Assembly: GCF_000219625.1 (NCBI RefSeq)
Contig: NC_018218.1
Span: 2,418,001 to 2,482,000, forward strand
Direction of reading: 5' to 3'
DNA: 64,000 nt
Source of the DNA: Zymoseptoria tritici IPO323
Taxonomy: Eukaryota > Ascomycota > Dothideomycetes > Mycosphaerellales > Mycosphaerellaceae
Below are positions 1 to 11,124 of the stretch, piece after piece. Positions within the stretch are counted from its first letter, which is position 1. Every line of letters begins with the position of its first letter. The translations under genes were made by a program, and so were the position numbers. Under the pieces are notes generated by a model. It saw only the letters and a program-made list of their open reading frames with translations, searched no databases and had not been told where the DNA came from.

Positions 1-1068
1 GGAAGTGATGAAGCAGTACAACCTTGGACCCAATGGCGCCATCCTCACCAGGTAGGTCACGGTCGAATGACAGCTATACATCCATCAACGGAAACATTCT
101 GCAGTGTACACCTCTACAACGTATGCTAATATTGGGATAGTCTCAACCTATTCAGTACCAAAATCGATCAAGTCATGGACATTCTCGAGAAACGCTGCTT
201 ACCCCAGCCCAACTCGCAAAACAAGGCATTGCCTGGTCATATCATTGTTGACACACCAGGTCAAATCGAAGTTTTCGTCTGGTCAGCTTCCGGAAACATT
301 CTCCTTTCATCTCTGGCTTCCAGCTTTCCCACTGTTCTCGCGTACATTATCGACACTCCAAGAACGACGGAGAACACCAGCACATTCATGTCGAACATGC
401 TATATGCTATCAGCATACTCTACAAGACCAAGCTTCCCATGATCCTCGTCTTCAACAAGACAGATGTCAAGTCCGAGGAGGAAGCGGTGGACTGGATGCG
501 CGATTTTGAAAAGTTTCAGGAAGCCGTTCACGCGGAGGAGGAACACCAGCGTGAGGGAGGCGGTTACATGGGACCACTACTGAACAGCATGAGCCTTGTG
601 CTGGAGGAGTTCTACAATCAACTCTCCGTGGTCGGTGTATCATCGATGACTGGCGATGGTGTCGATGACTTCTTCGCTGCGGTAGAAGAGAAGAGAGTCG
701 AGTTCGAGAAGGATTACAAGCCTGAGCTCATACGTCGGAGGGCAGAGGCTGAGGAGCAGAAGTCACAGATTCGCGAGCAGGAAGTCAATCGAATGATGAA
801 AGATATGAACGTGTCGTCGAAGGCCAAAGGAACCGGCAAATACGCCCAAGCTAAGGACGAGCCAGAAACGATCAGCGACATGGAAGATGCTGAGGACGAC
901 GATGATGACGATGAAGGACTGGTCGATCCGGATGTAGAGGACGAAGCGGAGATTGACCAGGCATTTGAGGAAGGGCTTAAGGCGCGGTATGAAGCTGCTC
1001 TCAGAGATGGCAGCGCTGCGGCGGGTCCAAATTCTGCAGCAGAATACATTCGCAACAGCCAGCGATGA
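1..1068 (+). CDS. GPN1: GPN-loop GTPase 1 (Npa3/XAB1 type), 5'-partial
   Basis: C-terminal part of a GPN-loop GTPase, the family needed for assembly and nuclear import of RNA polymerase II. The window opens inside an exon reading EVMKQYNLGPNGAILT, which contains the Gly-Pro-Asn loop that names the family. An intron at 52-140 (GTAGGT donor, GCTAAT branch site, AG acceptor) joins it in frame to the exon at 141-1068. Visible motifs are DTPGQIE (G3), FNKTD (G4) and a GVSSMTGDG segment (G5 region). The tail is strongly acidic (about residues 240-270 of the visible part), as in Npa3 proteins. The start codon and G1 P-loop lie upstream of the window. The next gene, Cdc14-like, is on the same strand. 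Family assignment is firm; choice of GPN1 over GPN2/3 rests on length and the acidic tail. Confidence 0.95.
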
Positions 1069-1861
1069 GGAAACGAACAGAGAGACTGGGTTGACGTTTG
1101 GGATTAGCGATGGCGCATTTGTGTTAACGGTAGATAGCCAGAGACGCACTCGGCTGGAAAGGTGCTGTATACTCGTTTCCAAGCATTCTCAATGCTCTTT
1201 ACGAGGTCCGGGCAGGGCACTTTTTTAGAGGACATGACCACGGAATAGCGAGCATCACCTGTACGCCTATCTAGCGTGACCTGTACGCTTATGTGTACGC
1301 TATTTGGCCGTGCTTCTACATTGCCTACATTCTTGCCCATATAGCTGTCTATGGAATCGTTCTGTTAACTTACTTACTCGCTGAATAACGCATCTTCCTG
1401 GTGTCCTGCTATGGCAGTAGCACGTCCGTTTAAGCAAGCTCACTTCTTGCTCACATGCTCGTTTATCCGTGCGCTTAGTCCTATTTGTCTTACTTTGATG
1501 GAAGATGGCTCTGCCGGCCTCGCCAACTTCTCTCCCCCAGCGAGAAGGCACGACCAAGCTACGAGTAACGTTACCATTCGGCTGTCATCTACCTCCGGCG
1601 CAGAGTCATTTTGACACACAAGCATTGACTTAGTTGGTAGCAATTATTGTCTGAGAGGCGTTCACTCAAGGTAGCAAAGTACCTTAGCTAGAGAAAGGGG
1701 TCTTGTCTCTGAAACGCGCTTGTTGTTGCTGGGACGACTTCAGGTTGGCCCTAAACGGTCAACGCTCACACTTCGTCTTCTCCACTCTTCCGTCTGCGAT
1801 AAGTAACTTCAGAGATACACAATCGCCAACGATTCTCTTGCGAGAGAGTGTGTCAATCGCA
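1069..1861. other. Intergenic, no gene seen
   Basis: About 0.8 kb between the GPN1 stop and the Cdc14 start. Reading frames here overlap on opposite strands and show no family motif. It must hold the GPN1 3' UTR and the Cdc14 promoter, but no distinct element can be pointed to. Confidence 0.6.
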
Positions 1862-2799
1862 ATGGAGAATCTCCTCTCCGTCGCATTCGACAACCTCTCC
1901 TCTCGCGACGGCCAGAAGATTCGCAAAGGATGCCGCCAGGTCGAAAACCTCCTTGCCCAGATCCTACTCTCGAAACCCAACTCCCGTTCACCGCACAAGA
2001 GGAAGTCATCGGCCTTGAACGACACAAAGCAACAAGGCACATCTAAACAACTTGACGAACTCAAGCAAGACCCGGCTTTTCGCGAATTCTTCCGTCTCCA
2101 AGAAGGATTCCAATACAATGGTATGTTTTGAACGCAATGCCACCAACGACCCATTCTAACAGTCCTCCAGTCGCCTCTCGCTTGATGTCAACGCTCGAAT
2201 GCCTCATGGGCATGGGCAATCCGTCATCCACCGACCTCCTTATTCTCGCCGCGCTCGACCTCCTCCAAGGCGTACTCCTCCTACATCCACCCTCGAAATG
2301 CCTTTTCCACCGCGAGATCCACATGAACATGCTTCTTGACCTCCTCGACGCCTCCAACCCTCCCAAAATACAATCGCATGCGCTCCTTGTACTCGTTGCC
2401 GCATTACTCGGCCAACCACGGAACACCCGCACATTTGAAGCCATCGACGGCCTTCTCACTGTCACCAGTCTATTCAAGTCACGGTCAACCACGAAAGAGG
2501 TCAAGATGCGCTCGTTGGAGTTCCTATACTTCTACCTCATGCCGGAGGTCCCTACACTACCCTTCACGAGCAGCAGCGCACCGAATACTGCGGTCATGGG
2601 GAGGAATGGTGCGGGCAAGCATGACCTGCGGGCGGATCATGCGAGAACACATTCGGGAGACATGGACATCGACGACAATGACTTGGACACGAGGAGTACG
2701 GACGACAAGCAGATGCTGCTGGGCCGATATTTGAGCAATGTCGCGGAGCTGGTGGGCGACTTGGAAGAAAGTGCGCCATTCAGCGCTATTGCGGCGTGA
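1862..2799 (+). CDS. cdc14: Cell division control protein 14 homologue (SIN component)
   Basis: Fungal Cdc14 of the septation initiation network, the partner of the Sid1 kinase at the spindle pole body; it is not the Cdc14 phosphatase. Exon 1 (1862-2120) starts at ATG with the N-terminus MENLLSVAFDNLSSRDGQK. A 50-nt intron (2121-2170) joins QYN to VASRLMSTLEC in frame; the acceptor CTCCAG at 2165-2170 is chosen because the earlier AG would give an immediate stop. Exon 2 runs to 2799. The helical body (LLILAALDLLQGVLLLHP, then QSHALLVLVAALLG) matches the Cdc14 domain as I know it. The product is about 295 aa, near the usual size, with an Asp-rich region close to the C-terminus. No signal or membrane segment is seen. 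Confidence 0.9.
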
Positions 2800-3427
2800 T
2801 AATGCACGGCAGCGAAAAGAGTTGCGATTGATTTTATTTTGGGAAGCTCGGCGTTCGATTTACGATTCATTGGAGCGCGGGCTGTTTCTACGTGGTTTTA
2901 CAGCGTTGGTGCATTTCAACCGGAGTTCTGATTTCTGGTCATTGAGAAACTGTTTTGACAGAATTGCGCGATACCCTGCTGTTCTGGAGCATACGATGCT
3001 GGGTCTTGTCACAGCGTGGGAATCTGAAGTTTTGAGACTAATCGCACTACGTATGTCTTTATTGCAATCAGAGTCGTACTCTCATCTCGTGCACATTCAA
3101 GGATATCGTGAGGCTGAGTAGTCCCTCTTCATGATCCAGAATAACTGCATACCGCAGTTCGAGTGCCGATCAGCACATGCTCGATCGACGGAACGGAGTA
3201 CGACATGTAGTCGACGTTTTCCAGATCGAGGGACCAGTGTCGATGTGTCCCATGCGCTGGTACATTGCACGCTGATGAAGTGCATCACGAGCACATCATG
3301 CTTGTGGCCAACGCGGCTTCCGTGGCAGATAATGCCGCAATCATTTCCCGTGAATGCTTTTGATCACCATTTTGCACTTACATCCCACCCATAACGCCTC
3401 GCTATGCCCGACCATTCAGGTCCAGTT
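2800..3427. other. Intergenic between convergent genes
   Basis: Shared 3' region of Cdc14 (+) and eIF3h (-). No coding signature or repeat is seen. Confidence 0.6.
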
Positions 3428-4605
3428 TCAAGCCATCTCGCTGCCGGGAAGGAGATTGCCCTTTACTCCAAACATCTTCCCACTCACCACCGCGGAGAAG
3501 CCATCCACTTGCCTCGCGTACTGCTCCACCTGTCTGCCCACCAAGAGCGATTCCAGTCTTGAAGGCTCCTGCGGAAGCTTGAAAAGCTTCTGCCATTCGT
3601 CCTCGGGAAGGAGTGGCTGCTTCTGTTGGGTGCGAAGAGTGTTCTCGGCTTTTCGCTTCTCTTGCCATGTCTTAATCTTTGCCTGCTCACGTGCAAGCGA
3701 ACGCTGATAGTATTGAGCATTGTTCTGCTCGGTCTGGTGGTTCTCGATGCTCTCTAGCAGGAGATCACAGGTCTTCTCGAGGAAAGGATCGATGGAAAGG
3801 TCCAGGCTGTCAAGGTTGGGCGCAAGTGGGTTAGTGGAGATGTTGGGGTCGTGGGACAGCTCCGAGAGTGATGAAGGGAATTCGAGAGTGGTCTTCTTTG
3901 ACGGCTGTTGAGGAATCTGGTGGAGGAATGCGGTGAGCAAGTGCGAGTTGTGAACCTGGATCGGAAGCTCCACGAGGATGTCCTGGTAGCGGAGGTTTGA
4001 CTTCTGGAGGCTGCGTGAATTGTTAGTTTTCATTACACAACTCATGCACATCCACTCGATACGCACCTCTCTGATGTGAATTTGCCCTCTTGATAAGCGA
4101 CGAGGAAGCTGGTCGACAAGCGGTATGCCTTCAGGCTCAGGCTTCCTTGACTGGTCCTCGACACATCGAACACAAGCGCAACTGTCCTCTCGTCCGCCGC
4201 GCGCTGAAAGAAGACCTGGTTCTCGATGAAGTTCTGATTGACAAAGTTGCCCATGCTGGTGCTGATGTACCAGCCCACGCCCTGAGCATCCACGTTGACC
4301 TCCCTCAAAAATTTGATCATCTCCGCCTGGTATGCCACATTGCTCTTTGCTCGGGGCGCCGCTGCAGCCAAGGCCGCAGCATCCTGCTGGTGGTAGGGAT
4401 CGGTCGAAGCTGATGCGTCCTGGGCTGCCGTTGGGTATGGGAAAGAGTTGGTGATTTGCAATTGCGAGTTGACGTCCATGCCGACAAGAAATCCAGTAGC
4501 GGGTGTTGGGAAGGTGGACGAAGAGTGCTTGATGATGCGCATCACCACCAGGGCCTCGATTTGGACCTCCTTGAGAGGGCTTTCTTTGATTGTGATTTCC
4601 GCCAT
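3428..4605 (-). CDS. Translation initiation factor eIF3 subunit h
   Basis: MPN-domain subunit of eIF3, a cytoplasmic initiation complex. The start is the ATG at 4605 ([19 protein letters not shown]); upstream in-frame sequence lacks family similarity. Exon 1 is 4605-4067, intron 4066-4011 (GTGCGT donor, ACGCAG acceptor), exon 2 4010-3428, giving about 373 aa. The MPN part carries [12 protein letters not shown] and GFLVGMDV followed by VGWYIST. The JAMM metalloprotease residues are not apparent, as expected for a non-catalytic MPN protein. The C-terminal half is helical and charged ([16 protein letters not shown]), typical of eIF3h. A Pro/Ala-rich linker sits in the MPN region. It is transcribed divergently from the GST gene. 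Confidence 0.93.
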
Positions 4606-5176
4606 GATTACAAGCGTTGTCTCGTGGTCGTGGGAATGTGATGAGTTGGGAGATCGATGTCGCGCGCCAAATCCAAATCGTGAAGTGCGCCGCCCGCAAT
4701 TTCATTCCTCCGAGGTTTATCCGTAGTCTTCAGTATGTATTGTGAGGCCGTTTCGCACCTCATTGCCCATCGGACATACATGCATCAACTTGCTCGCTCG
4801 CGTGCAGGAGATCTAGTACTGCTGAAAGTGGCATGTGGCTCTGTCACTACGAGTGAACGAGCATCGCAATACCTACGGCGGGCCTCGACCTTCTGCGCTC
4901 AATAGCACTTGCCAACCGTGCCTCAAAAGTACCTTACGCCAAGGCGTCGACGCTCGTGTGTATGAGCCGCAGACAATGGACAGCAGCTACAGCTGTATCA
5001 TCTGGGCTTCGCTGTGAAGCATAGTGGCCTATTAATGCTGCCTCCTTTGCGATATCCCGCTGCAAGGCGTGCACGAAGTGTAGCGGGGTCCCTCACGATT
5101 GCCGAACATTCCGTCATGCAAACTTCCGCGACTAGAAGTGAGTTCATTCTTTTGTGTCTCGTCGTTCAGACATCAA
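4606..5176. promoter_or_regulatory. Divergent intergenic region, eIF3h / GST
   Basis: 571 nt separate the two divergent starts and must hold both promoters. No TATA-like box or clear operator stands out. Confidence 0.5.
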
Positions 5177-6224
5177 ATGCTCCCTTTGAGACGGATCAGT
5201 ATACCCAATCTTGTGACCAGAATAGCGACTCCAGTGCCACGGCGTTTCCAATCTCCTCTTCCACCATTCAGCAGACTACTACCTCAGCAGACGTCCAGAA
5301 TGTCAACCAACGGCAATTCCAACAAGGCGCTTGATCCAAACCAGGGAGGGGATGCAACGAAGAAGACCTACCACAAGCAGCCGACTGGAGAAGCGAAGAA
5401 GACTGCCGATGCACATTCCAAAGAGAACGAGTTGAAGCTGTATGGGAGTTGCTTCTGCCCATTCGTCCACCGAGTCTGGATTTCGCTTGAACTCAAGGGC
5501 TTGGACTATGAATATGTCGAGGTGGACGTGTATCGCAAGCCAAAGCTGCTTCTCGACATTAATCCTCGTATGTGGCTTCCGAAGCTTGCGTCAGCGTGTC
5601 TGACCAGCTCCTGACTTGACATTCAAACCGTCCCTGAGACCTTGCTAACCTTCCGCCTGTGGCTTAGGTGGACTTGTTCCCGCTCTTCGCCACGGAGACT
5701 GGGGGATGTACGAATCCACTGTTGTCATGGAATACCTGGAAGATTTGAACGAAGGAAAAGCACTCCTGCCAAGAGACCCAAAACTACGCGCCCATTCTCG
5801 GCTGTGGGTGGACCATATCAACCGTCATATCATCCCAGCTTTCTACAAATACCTACAGGCCCAAGAGCCCGCCGATCAAGTCAAATTTGCAGGGGAGCTG
5901 AAGGACCACATATCGAAAGCAGTCGATGCCGCTGATGAGGAAGGCCCATTCTTTCTGGGCTCTGAGATGGGTTTCGTCGACGTGCAGTTGGCACCGTGGG
6001 TTGTGCGACTTGAGAAGGTGTTGAAGCCATACAGAGGCTGGCCATCGCCCGAGCCAGGCAGCCGATGGGAGAAGTGGGTCAACGCGATTGAACAGAGCGA
6101 GCCAGTGAAGAGAACGACCAGCAATGATGAATTGTACCTGGACAGCTATGAGCGTTACGCGGAGAATAGACCCAACACGTCCCAGGTACGAGATGCCATC
6201 AACTCGGGAGGTGGGCTGCCTTGA
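5177..6224 (+). CDS. Omega-like glutathione S-transferase, possibly mitochondrial
   Basis: Glutathione transferase with an N-terminal thioredoxin-like half (LKLYGSCFCPFVHRVW) and a helical C-terminal half (RLWVDHINRHIIPAFYKY). The Cys-Pro-Phe motif puts it with omega-class enzymes, which use an active-site Cys for thiol transfer and dehydroascorbate-type reductions. The intron at 5568-5667 splits an Arg codon and restores NPRGLVPALRHGDWG, the GSH-binding cis-Pro region. Two in-frame starts are plausible. ATG 5177 gives 315 aa with an Arg-rich, acid-poor leader that looks like a mitochondrial presequence. ATG 5300 gives a 274-aa cytosolic form, nearer the usual length. The class assignment is moderately sure; the substrate is unknown. 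Confidence 0.87.
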
Positions 6225-9200
6225 GGCGTCGCGAACAGCGGGTGTTGGGCAGTGTACATGGTCCTTGACGACTGTCGAGGACATTCTCCAGTGTCCAAGA
6301 CCTCAGGCTTCAATACGAGCATTGACAGGCCCTATCGAGATGTTCTGCCAGACGAATTACATGATGAAGCTCTTTTACAGGATGCAGTGACAGTGTACCA
6401 ATGATTCGGCCGTCGTTGGGCGACGAACCTAGTTATGACGCCCAAACGGATTCAACGAGTCGCGCAGATGTCAGGAAGATGACCTGCCGCTTGACAAGGA
6501 CAGCATCTGTCGCTCAAACGTTGTATGGAAAGCATGCAATGCAATCTGTACTGCCATTACTCGTTCGTTACGTCTTGGCGTTTGGTGTAGCGCCCCGGCC
6601 GCGCAGCGATATGTCCGAAGGAACTCAAGACCACGAACGTAACTTCATCCCGCGACGTTGTCCAACCTGCACAGCAGCGATCATGTCAGTCCACCCTGGA
6701 TATAGTATAACCGTCTGTGGAGCGATTCTGCAAGACATCAGGTCGAGCAACAAGTTCCAACAAGGGCGCTGCTCGGCACCGGCGGCACTCCATGAATCAC
6801 AGCGGTTTTCATCAAGAAGATATGAGACGAGAGATGCGGAGCACCATGCAAATCTGCTACTCCCGTCCTCCTGCTCCCAGTGCACCGTCCAAGCCACTGA
6901 GGAGCAATCTGTGTAGTAGTGCAGTCCGAGCTGGCTCACGGAGATGTCCCTCATATCAAGAATGGCAGGCAAGTAGAGAGTGTCTCTGGCTGATAGTCGT
7001 GTGTCAGACAGACCGATCATCTGGGACTTTCCTGTCGCAAAGATTCTACCGACGGCTCAAATATCGAGACGAAGTAGAGAGGAAGCGCTTGCCACGACAT
7101 CCCATAGATCTGCCACACAAAGGAGCATGGGGGCTTGAATCCGGCTTTCCAATATTGAATATCTTGCGCCATTAATTGCACGCGAATCTGCAGCAAGCGG
7201 AGACCACAATGGACCCCAATTCGTCCCTCGGTTCAGCCACCGCTAACAGCACCTTGAGCTATCTACGAGGCATACAGCTCAGGCCCTGCGTGAAACGAGT
7301 TCTCTTTTAGCTTGGCAGCGGAATGTACCCCTGAAGACGATCTTGCTGGCAAGGTAGCTGAAGCCGAAGGACGGACACGACTCCGTGGGAGTCTTGCGCA
7401 GGGCAAATTCGGGGGACGTTGTGATCGCGATGAGATCGGAAGCGATGCGTCGGTACCCAACCAATATCAGATTCGACGATGGAAGATGGGCAGGGGAAAG
7501 TGATTGACGGATTTCTTGAGCCACCGTCTCGGGACGAGGGGTTCGCGGTTTTCAACAACCTCCCTGGACGAAATGATGGCAGATTGATGCTTTCCTCGGG
7601 CAAGACGCCATGTCATTTGCCGCTACAATCTCCGTACGGTGACTCTGAGGAAGCCTTTGCTCTGAGACACAGAGCGACTTTTGTTCAATCACCGGTTCTT
7701 TCAACACTCCTGGCGGTTTGGCCGCGGTTTATGGCAAGACACATGCACACTGCCACGAGATGCATATGTCTACCCGTTGTGAGCAGAGTTGCCGAAGAAG
7801 GAAGTTACCCGGTCACAGAGTAGGTTTCATGCAGGGCATGGAAGATGGCAACAATCATCGATGGTGTCTTATCTCGTCCAGCGCCTATACAGGTCTCTAT
7901 TCCAGAGCTCTCTCACAGAGATGGTTGGAGGCGTTTCGGCCACGATAGACCCTGCTTCCACTTCGAGCAGACTGCCGAGACAGCAGAAGTAGTCCAAGGA
8001 ATGGAATTGCATGCTCCTTCCGCATATGGCTCAAAGAACACAAATCATTTCATCGCCGAGCCATGTGGCCCTGTTGTTTTGCTAGAGAAAGGATAATGGA
8101 CCGGACCGGTACCGACTCGGACTTCCAGTCGTGTGTCTCGTATGCCAACATCGCGAAGAGTGCCGAAGCGTCGATCACAAGCCGCTCGATCGATGGCCAC
8201 TAGTGCGAAACACAAAACCGCTTTACCGTGAAGAGAAGGGTCTCATCATGTGAGGTAAGATCCGCTAGGGTGCCGGTGCGTCGCTCGTGTACCTGCACCG
8301 CTTCCACACACGAGATCCCTGATGAAAAGCTGCCACCCCTTCTGAATGATGTGGCAGCTGTCACGTTGTTGGAGCCGAGTACTTCAGCTGCGCCGGCGGA
8401 TACCTTCAGCGGAGACAGTTTCACTCGGGTGCTTCCTGTGTCGTGCGATTTGTTGCGATGCATACTTGCATGCGAGGAACAAGCCGTCGATCAGCTTGAC
8501 TTTCGATTCGCGATTGAATTGTCGAAGCCGAAGGTCAATCAAGCGGCAGTTGCACCATGGCATGAGCCGAGCAAGGCAAAAAAGGTTTAGGCGTTCAATT
8601 TCATCCGGCGACCAGGGCGGAGCCAGACTTCTACCCGCTCACTCGCAAGAATCGGGCGAAGATGCATACAAGTCTTCGATCCTCGAGCACCCGTCAACGT
8701 CACATTGCGCCAGAGTGCTTGAGCCAGCGCCACGATCGCAGGTGGCAGCGACTATCTAGGGTCGGAGTGCTGCAAGAGGCATCGGTAGAGAATCATGCCA
8801 CGGCGCCACATATGAGAGACGGGCATGTCGTGAATCGCTTCGAAGACAGCAGGCATGGGCGCAGGCATTGGGCGTGGGGCCTGCTGCGAAAAGTCATAAT
8901 GGTCCGCGGAGGTCTGACGAGATCGGTAGTCGCCGGACAAGGTTATCCAGTCAAAGCAACATGGCCGTTGTTTCCAGCAGAATCCGAAAAGAGCCAGCGT
9001 AGAAAGACCCTGGAGTGGGATCGAGAAAAGGGAAGGGATCGAGAGAAAAAGCCACTCCACGTTGCGGCTTGTCCGCTAGGCCGGGCTCCGCTGAAATTCA
9101 AATGCGAGGTTAAGAACGCTTGATGACCACATGCGTGACGAAGGGTAAACGGTAAACCTAAGGAAGTGGGTAGAGGCGCAGGCAATCCCAGTCTGTCGGG

Positions 9201-10137
9201 CATGATCGTGCGCAGGTCCAAGTGGATATTCGTCTTCAAGCTATGAGCCCTACAGCCTACAGGACGACCAGCAGTGAGCACGCCATGATCGGAAGTGGCT
9301 TGATAATTGCGACTTTCGCGTGGCTGCTGGCCTTGCTGCGACGTAATCTCGCAACGATAGCAACTCGAGCAAGAATTTGCGGGCCCTGCGAAGATGTATC
9401 GGTCAAAGTGCAACGAGCAGGCTTTCCATCGAGGAAGCCGATGTCGCGGCTGCCAGCGGATGGCCTCACACGACGACAAGCACGAGTCGTGGAGGAGGGC
9501 AGCGGTGGTCGGTACCGTGTGAATTGTTGTACCGCTGTCTTGTCCTTGTCTCACGCCGCGCGACCGGTATATGCATCCGCAACTGGCCATGATAGAACAC
9601 CCTTTGGTCTCGACTACAATCGATAGCGGGCAATGCTAACCAAGACTTATCCGAGCCGAGCAGAAGCCTCACGACTCCAATCCGGCTGGCAGAACCCCGC
9701 GCAAAGCTGCTCGCCCGGTGTCGCATTGCCTTACCGCAAACGCATGTGTAAGAGGTACTGCGAAGACAGCAAGGATGCAGGTCTCACGGCCATGCTTCCA
9801 GGGCCGCATTATTCGAGAGACAGCGAAGCGAGACATGTTTGAAGTTCCTGATGAGCCGCCACACTGACACTGTGGACACTTGGACAGGGCCAACTAGCGT
9901 GGCCGGCTGGCCGCAGCCATCCGGCGCTCGCGAGAAATTGCAAGCTTGGTCCATGCGGCTGTCATCTCGATCGAACTAACGGCGAAGATGTCATAATGCT
10001 GACCAGGGCTCGCCGCTGCCAACAATCATGTCGAGCTCGAAACGATAATGCACTCGCGGTGATTCGAGAGCGAAAATGGGTCAAGCAACGCTCCGTGGTA
10101 CGAAGTTGTCTTAGGCTGATGGTCCGGAGACGGCTCC
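6225..10137. other. Long gene-poor stretch
   Basis: About 3.9 kb of mixed-composition DNA with many short overlapping frames on both strands, none with a family motif, a convincing exon chain or conserved-looking composition. It is not AT-rich and shows no RIP signature, so it is not an obvious decayed transposon. It may be distal regulatory DNA or a non-coding transcript for the downstream C2H2 gene, but the sequence alone does not show this. Confidence 0.5.
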
Positions 10138-11124
10138 CGTGGTATATATACGCAAAGTAGGAACGTCTTCACGCCATGATCATCACAAAGTCGTCAGTGG
10201 AGCTCCGACCAGGAAGGACTTGTCGAGAAGCGTTGCGATGGTTTGCAGCACGCTAAAAAGCTTGGCAAATCGGCGATTTGCATATGAAAGTGAGTTCTCT
10301 ACCAGCATAAGCGGAACTCTGTCCGGGATAGAGATGGTCGCAATCGAGAGATCGAAGATGCAGGGAGGTGCGGGCGTACAACGGTCGCAACCCGTCCCAA
10401 ACTCGAGTAATCGCAGCGTCGCAGCCTCGCAGGACTGGGAAGAGACTAGGAGTAGTCTTGCTTTGCATCCGTGGGCCGGTGGACGGCTGGGTTGGTACTC
10501 TTGAATCTTGAGCTGCAAGCGCCCGAGGCGGGTTTTTCTAATAAGCCTGTAGGCTGTCGCATATCCAGGGTCTTCTCTCCTTCACCTCGTTCCCTCTCCC
10601 AAGTGTGTCTCCTTCAACCCACTCTTTCCCCTCGTTGTCCGTTGACTCCCGGTTCAGATCCGATGGGATCAACACTGAGCAACCCTACCCTGGTTGGCTG
10701 ATCAAAAGTCAGAACCTTCCGAGTTGTCGTACGCCTCAAAAGGTGTACCCTCGCCGCGCGCAGGTCTCAGCTCCGCTCGCCTCTTCTTCACACTCTGACC
10801 TACCAACATCGACGACTGTCTATCTATTCCTTCCGGCCTCACATCACACTCGCTTCAGATCACATTGCACATCTGTCGCAGTATCAATCATCTCAACGCT
10901 ACCGACCATCCATTGTCCCTAAGGTACCTAACAACCGACACTGAGGAGCAGTCCGACATCATCATCCATCGATCCATTTCCACCGCCACCCCGCATTTCA
11001 GACATCTTGCAGTCTGAAGCTCCCAGCACAGCAATCAATCAATCAATCAATTTACCACGACTTGCACGTCGTGCCTCATATCTCTCCCCGCCCGACGAAC
11101 CGTCACAAATCTGGCTCTCCCATA
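10138..11124 (+). promoter_or_regulatory. Probable promoter and long leader of the C2H2 gene
   Basis: A TATA-like stretch (GGTATATATACG, 10140-10151) is followed by a pyrimidine-rich zone at about 10565-10660, a common feature just upstream of transcription starts in filamentous fungi. Further CT-rich leader sequence continues to the ATG. A short AATC tandem repeat (five copies, about 11032-11052) lies 70 nt before the start codon. A long leader of this kind is typical of regulatory genes. The exact transcription start cannot be read from sequence. Confidence 0.45.

Noticed and set aside
714..1055. Ser-rich open frame on the minus strand
   Set aside because: It is the antisense shadow of the acidic GPN1 tail (Asp/Glu codons read backwards as Ser and similar).
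3150..3175. GTTCGAGT-like B-box hint of a tRNA gene
   Set aside because: No matching A box or cloverleaf could be built around it; no tRNA gene can be supported anywhere in the window by eye.
8943..9590. 215-codon minus-strand frame in the gene-poor region
   Set aside because: No family motif, no plausible splice partners, and equally long frames overlap on the other strand.
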